Assembly (NCBI GenBank): GCA_026129305.1 | Contig: JAHCII010000020.1 | Coordinates: forward strand, 1 to 33,674 | DNA length: 33,674 nucleotides | Origin: Anaerolineales bacterium | GTDB taxonomy: Bacteria; Chloroflexota; Anaerolineae; Anaerolineales; UBA11579 | Direction: 5' to 3' | Part shown: piece after piece, positions 31,125-33,674 of the stretch | How the letters are laid out: every line of letters begins with the position of its first letter | How positions within the stretch are numbered: the first letter of the stretch is position 1 | Made by a program: the position numbers and the translations under genes | Notes under the pieces: generated by a model | What the model was told of the DNA's origin: nothing | Seen by the model: the letters and a program-made list of their open reading frames with translations, nothing else | Database searches by the model: none

Positions 31125-31844
31125 TCAGGGGCGCGCCCCGAAGATGGCAGTGCCCACCCGCACCAGGGTGGCACCTTCTTCGATGGCGGCCTCAAAGTCA
31201 TTTGTCATCCCCATGGAAAGTTGATCCCAACCCACCTGGGGAAAGCGCCGAGCCAAGTCTGCAAGTAAGTCTCGGCTGCGGGCAAAATAAGGCCGGGCCT
31301 GCTCGGCCGTGTCCGTGAACGGGGCCATGCACATTAAGCCACGGATGTCCAAATCCGGCAACTGGAGTGCCTGCTCGATTTCGGGCAGCGCCCGGGCCCA
31401 GTGCGCTTCATCGTGAGCCAGCCAGCCGTGCTTGCCGGGCTCGGCGCTGGGGTTGACCTGCAGCAGTACGGCCAACCGGCGGCCGGTAGCGCCCGCCGCC
31501 GCGCTGAGCTTGCCGGCCAGCCGCAGGCTGTCCACCGAATGCACCCAATCAAAATGCTCTGCCACATCAGCCGCCTTGCGGCTTTGCACATGGCCGATCA
31601 TGTGCCAGCGCAATCCCGGCAGGTCTTGCAGCTCAGCTCGCTTGGGCAACGCTTCACTTAGGTAGCTCTCTCCCAGCTCACGCACACCCAACTGATGCAA
31701 AGCTGCCAAGTCCTGCGCCGGATGGCCTTTGCTCACCGCCACCAGGCGCACGTCGGCAGCATACCGCCCCGCCCGCTGGGCGGCGGCGGCGATGCGTGCC
31801 TGCAGCGCATCCAGATTGCTGCGCAGTTCTTGCAAACGGCTCAT
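31125..31844 (-). CDS. YggS family pyridoxal-phosphate homeostasis protein
   Basis: 239 aa, a PLP-binding TIM barrel without known catalysis that keeps free PLP balanced. The PLP Lys is in LVAVSKGHP; other marks are LGESYLSEA, WHMIGHVQSRKA, HSVDSLRLA, LLQVNPSAEPGKHGW, GLMCMAPF and SMGMTNDFEAAIEEGATLVRVG, here split as SMGMTNDFEAAIEEG and ATLVRVG. The family's usual NYVQE is GESYLSEA here. ATG 31844 overlaps the pgeF stop in an ATGA, so translation is coupled. PgeF-YggS-YggT-DUF167 is a recurrent neighbourhood near division genes. Confidence 0.93.
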   Translation of the reverse strand: MSRLQELRSNLDALQARIAAAAQRAGRYAADVRLVAVSKGHPAQDLAALHQLGVRELGESYLSEALPKRAELQDLPGLRWHMIGHVQSRKAADVAEHFDWVHSVDSLRLAGKLSAAAGATGRRLAVLLQVNPSAEPGKHGWLAHDEAHWARALPEIEQALQLPDLDIRGLMCMAPFTDTAEQARPYFARSRDLLADLARRFPQVGWDQLSMGMTNDFEAAIEEGATLVRVGTAIFGARP

Positions 31845-32626
31845 GCCAGGGCCAGCAAGGCGCCGAAGCGGCCGGTTTGGCCGCCGGAGCCGCGGTGGGA
31901 GAACCAGTCCTGCGGGTCCGCATAGGTGCACAACCCGGCTTGCTCTATCTGCCCCACCCCAGCCTGCTGCAAGATCAGCTGATTGGCGGCAGCCAGGTCG
32001 AAATGTGTGCGCTCGTTATGCTGCGGCAGCAAATTCGCCGCCTGGTGGCCAAAGGCTGCCTGCACTTCGGCCACCACTTCAGGGCCAACCGGATAGTGCT
32101 GGGCAGAGATCGAAGGCCCGATGCCGGCCAGCAGATCACCCGGTTGGCTGCCATATTGGGCCTGCATGGCCTCCACGGCCCGGGCAGCGGCGCGCTGCAC
32201 TGTGCCGCGCCAGCCGGCATGCGCCAGGGCCACGGCACGCCGCCGTGGGTCCACCAGCAGGATCGGCGTGCAGTCAGCATAGCGCATGAACAGCGTCACG
32301 TCCGGTTTGTTGGTCAACACGATATCTGCCTGGGGTGGCTTGGCCTGGTCGGCCGGGCGCGGGGCCTCGGCCACCAGGGCGTGGGTACCATGCACCAGCC
32401 AACTGTCGAACAGGGAGTGGCGCGGACGGCCCAGGGCGGCAAAACTACGCTCCAGGTTCTGGCGCACATTCTCGGGGTCATCGCCAACGGTGGCGCCCAC
32501 ATTGAGCGAAGCCCACTGCGCCTGGCTCACCCCACCCTGGCGGGTGAAGATCGCCTGGATGACCCCGCTGGGCTTGAACAGGTCAAATTGAAAGAAGCGC
32601 AGCCCAGCCGCGGTCTCAAACGGCAT
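31841..32626 (-). CDS. pgeF: PgeF/YfiH family protein (polyphenol oxidase-like, purine nucleoside phosphorylase)
   Basis: 261 aa. The zinc-site residues lie in VHGTHAL, RYADCTPILL and HAGWRGTVQ, and the C-terminal CTYADPQDWFSHRGSGGQTGR matches, read as CTYADPQDWFSHR and GSGGQTGR. YfiH/PgeF proteins were first called laccases; members are known to cleave purine nucleosides and to edit peptidoglycan precursors. It overlaps yggS by four bases and follows the DUF836-DUF2085 gene by six. Confidence 0.93.
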   Translation of the reverse strand: MPFETAAGLRFFQFDLFKPSGVIQAIFTRQGGVSQAQWASLNVGATVGDDPENVRQNLERSFAALGRPRHSLFDSWLVHGTHALVAEAPRPADQAKPPQADIVLTNKPDVTLFMRYADCTPILLVDPRRRAVALAHAGWRGTVQRAAARAVEAMQAQYGSQPGDLLAGIGPSISAQHYPVGPEVVAEVQAAFGHQAANLLPQHNERTHFDLAAANQLILQQAGVGQIEQAGLCTYADPQDWFSHRGSGGQTGRFGALLALA

Positions 32627-32632
32627 GGCCTA

Positions 32633-33622
32633 CTAGCGGGACTTGCCTTTAAGGCGCGCCTGCTTGGTGGCGGCAGCCAGGCGCGTCTCAGCCATTGATT
32701 CTTCCAGGATGGGGAAACCGAACCAGGCAGTGGTCAGGCCAAACAGCGCGCCGGTGATGGTGCGGATAAGTGGCGTGCTCTCGCGGTGCACCCACAGGTT
32801 GAAACCAGGGATTTGGCTGAAGAGCTGGCTGAAGCCGTCCACCGCAATGGGCGCAATGCCCACCAGCACCCAAAGCCACCAGGGCAATGAGCGCAGACGG
32901 CGGCCCGAGGCCGCAAACACCAGGCCAAAGATCAGCATGCTGCCGTAGATGGCGATGTCGCGTTCGCAATAGGCGACTTTGTAGCCCATCTGCTCGTTGC
33001 CGATGAAACGGCGCGCTTCCAAAAGACTGGAAGGGTTGTCTTCATTGATCCCTGTAGCTTGCTGGAAACTCTGATAGCCTTCCAAGCCCGCCGCGGCGCG
33101 CGGGTAGAAGGGCTGCTCGCCGAAGAGGAACCAGGAACGATAGGCCAGCTGGTGGCACAGTGCGCCATACATGCCGTAAATCGGCCGGGCCAGCTGCGGG
33201 TAGCCCGCATTCATCAGTGTCGGGGCCAGGAAAGGCAGTCCGACGTACAGGAATAAGAGCAGGTTGAGCAAAAGCATATAACTGCGGCCGAGCCAGGCCG
33301 TGAAGCGGTCGCTGCCGCTGATCTGGCCGCCGCGCGCCTTGCGGGCTTCAAACTTGGGATCGCCGGCCATCTGTTCCTGGCGGTCGTTGGCGGCCGCCAG
33401 CGTGGCTTCCAGCTTACGGCGGTCGAACGGCGCTTCAACGGTATACGGACCGGCCTGCACCACGGGCACACGCGCACCAAAGGCCGCCTTCAGTTCAAGG
33501 TCTTGTTCAATATCCACCAGGGCCAAGTTGTGCGGAATCTTGGCCTGCAGGGCCTGCAGATCCTGCTTGGCGGTTTCACACAGCGAGCAGTTGTCTTTGG
33601 TGTAAAGGGTCACAGTGATCAA
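32633..33622 (-). CDS. Glutaredoxin-like (DUF836) domain fused to DUF2085 membrane domain
   Basis: 329 aa, starting at TTG 33622 with GGGAG seven bases upstream. Residues 1-80 are a thioredoxin fold with redox motif CSLC (TLYTKDNCSLCETAK) and a cis-Pro region ARVPVV. After a linker come about five membrane helices. The DUF2085 marks are YGALCHQLAYRSWF and VAYCERDIAIYGSML, with FxDGxSQ-like VDGFSQLF. The membrane part keeps Cys of CHQ and of YCERD, which could exchange electrons with the CSLC site. The TTGATC start overlaps the stop of the upstream frame. No function is established; a membrane thiol-disulfide role is inference. Confidence 0.85.
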   Translation of the reverse strand: MITVTLYTKDNCSLCETAKQDLQALQAKIPHNLALVDIEQDLELKAAFGARVPVVQAGPYTVEAPFDRRKLEATLAAANDRQEQMAGDPKFEARKARGGQISGSDRFTAWLGRSYMLLLNLLLFLYVGLPFLAPTLMNAGYPQLARPIYGMYGALCHQLAYRSWFLFGEQPFYPRAAAGLEGYQSFQQATGINEDNPSSLLEARRFIGNEQMGYKVAYCERDIAIYGSMLIFGLVFAASGRRLRSLPWWLWVLVGIAPIAVDGFSQLFSQIPGFNLWVHRESTPLIRTITGALFGLTTAWFGFPILEESMAETRLAAATKQARLKGKSR

Positions 33623-33674
33623 GGCAGCACTCCCAATTCGGCAAGATAATGATCCAGTATCGCTTCGCTCATCT
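33619..33674 (-). CDS. C-terminal end of an upstream gene (partial)
   Basis: The minus-strand frame ending at TGA 33621-33619 reads MSEAILDHYLAELGVLP and continues to the window edge. Its stop overlaps the TTG of the next gene (TTGA), the coupling style used elsewhere in this operon. The ATG at 33672 may be internal. Too short to name. Confidence 0.4.
   Translation of the reverse strand, partial: MSEAILDHYLAELGVLP

Overview
The window looks like a chromosomal segment from an uncultured, GC-rich bacterium, most likely Chloroflexota of the Anaerolineae type. I infer this from the gene mix: a glutaredoxin-like/DUF2085 fusion, a C4 zinc-ribbon coiled-coil protein, a PgeF-YggS-YggT-DUF167 cluster, an ECF nucleoside-type transporter and an acetoin-dehydrogenase-like complex. 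No marker gene settles the taxonomy. Many genes start with GTG or TTG, one probably with CTG, and two promoters lie so close to their start codons that the mRNAs should be leaderless.

Region 1 (1-10701) is a catabolic locus. A truncated sugar-type ABC permease (1-150, minus) diverges from an amidohydrolase (425-1711, plus). A tight seven-gene minus-strand operon follows, read from 9760 down to 1735: creatinase-like M24 protein, double cupin, 3-hydroxyisobutyrate-dehydrogenase-like reductase, E1 alpha, E1 beta and E2 of a 2-oxoacid/acetoin-type dehydrogenase complex, then an aldehyde dehydrogenase. A divergent XRE-cupin regulator (10018-10701) sits at its head. Four copies of a 21-bp operator-like sequence, two before the regulator and two between permease and amidohydrolase, tie the two ends of the locus into one probable regulon. 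The substrate is unknown.

Region 2 (10702-12766) holds a GT-C-type membrane glycosyltransferase candidate, then a decayed fragment of a second XRE-cupin regulator and a terminator.

Region 3 (12767-25298) is built for nucleoside scavenging. On the minus strand are a GntR/UTRA regulator, a nucleoside hydrolase, a ribokinase and a ferritin-like di-iron protein. On the plus strand, after a long structured leader with an intrinsic terminator, are an ECF transporter (S component, a 73-aa membrane protein, two ATPases, T component), four tandem uridine-phosphorylase paralogues and an MFS transporter, closed by a strong terminator. Imported nucleosides would be split by phosphorolysis or hydrolysis and the ribose phosphorylated.

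Region 4 (25346-28620) is an AT-rich island beginning at tRNA-Gln(CTG). It carries a SieB-like superinfection-exclusion protein, a degenerate tRNA 3'-end copy, and a minus-strand set of a 65-aa peptide, a PqqD/RRE-like protein and an asparagine-synthetase-like amide-forming enzyme. The set resembles a minimal RiPP (lasso-like) pathway lacking a visible protease and exporter. It is the best candidate here for something undescribed.

Region 5 (28628-33674) returns to GC-rich backbone: an alpha/beta hydrolase, a zinc-ribbon protein, and a minus-strand housekeeping operon (glutaredoxin-DUF2085 fusion, PgeF, YggS, YggT, DUF167).
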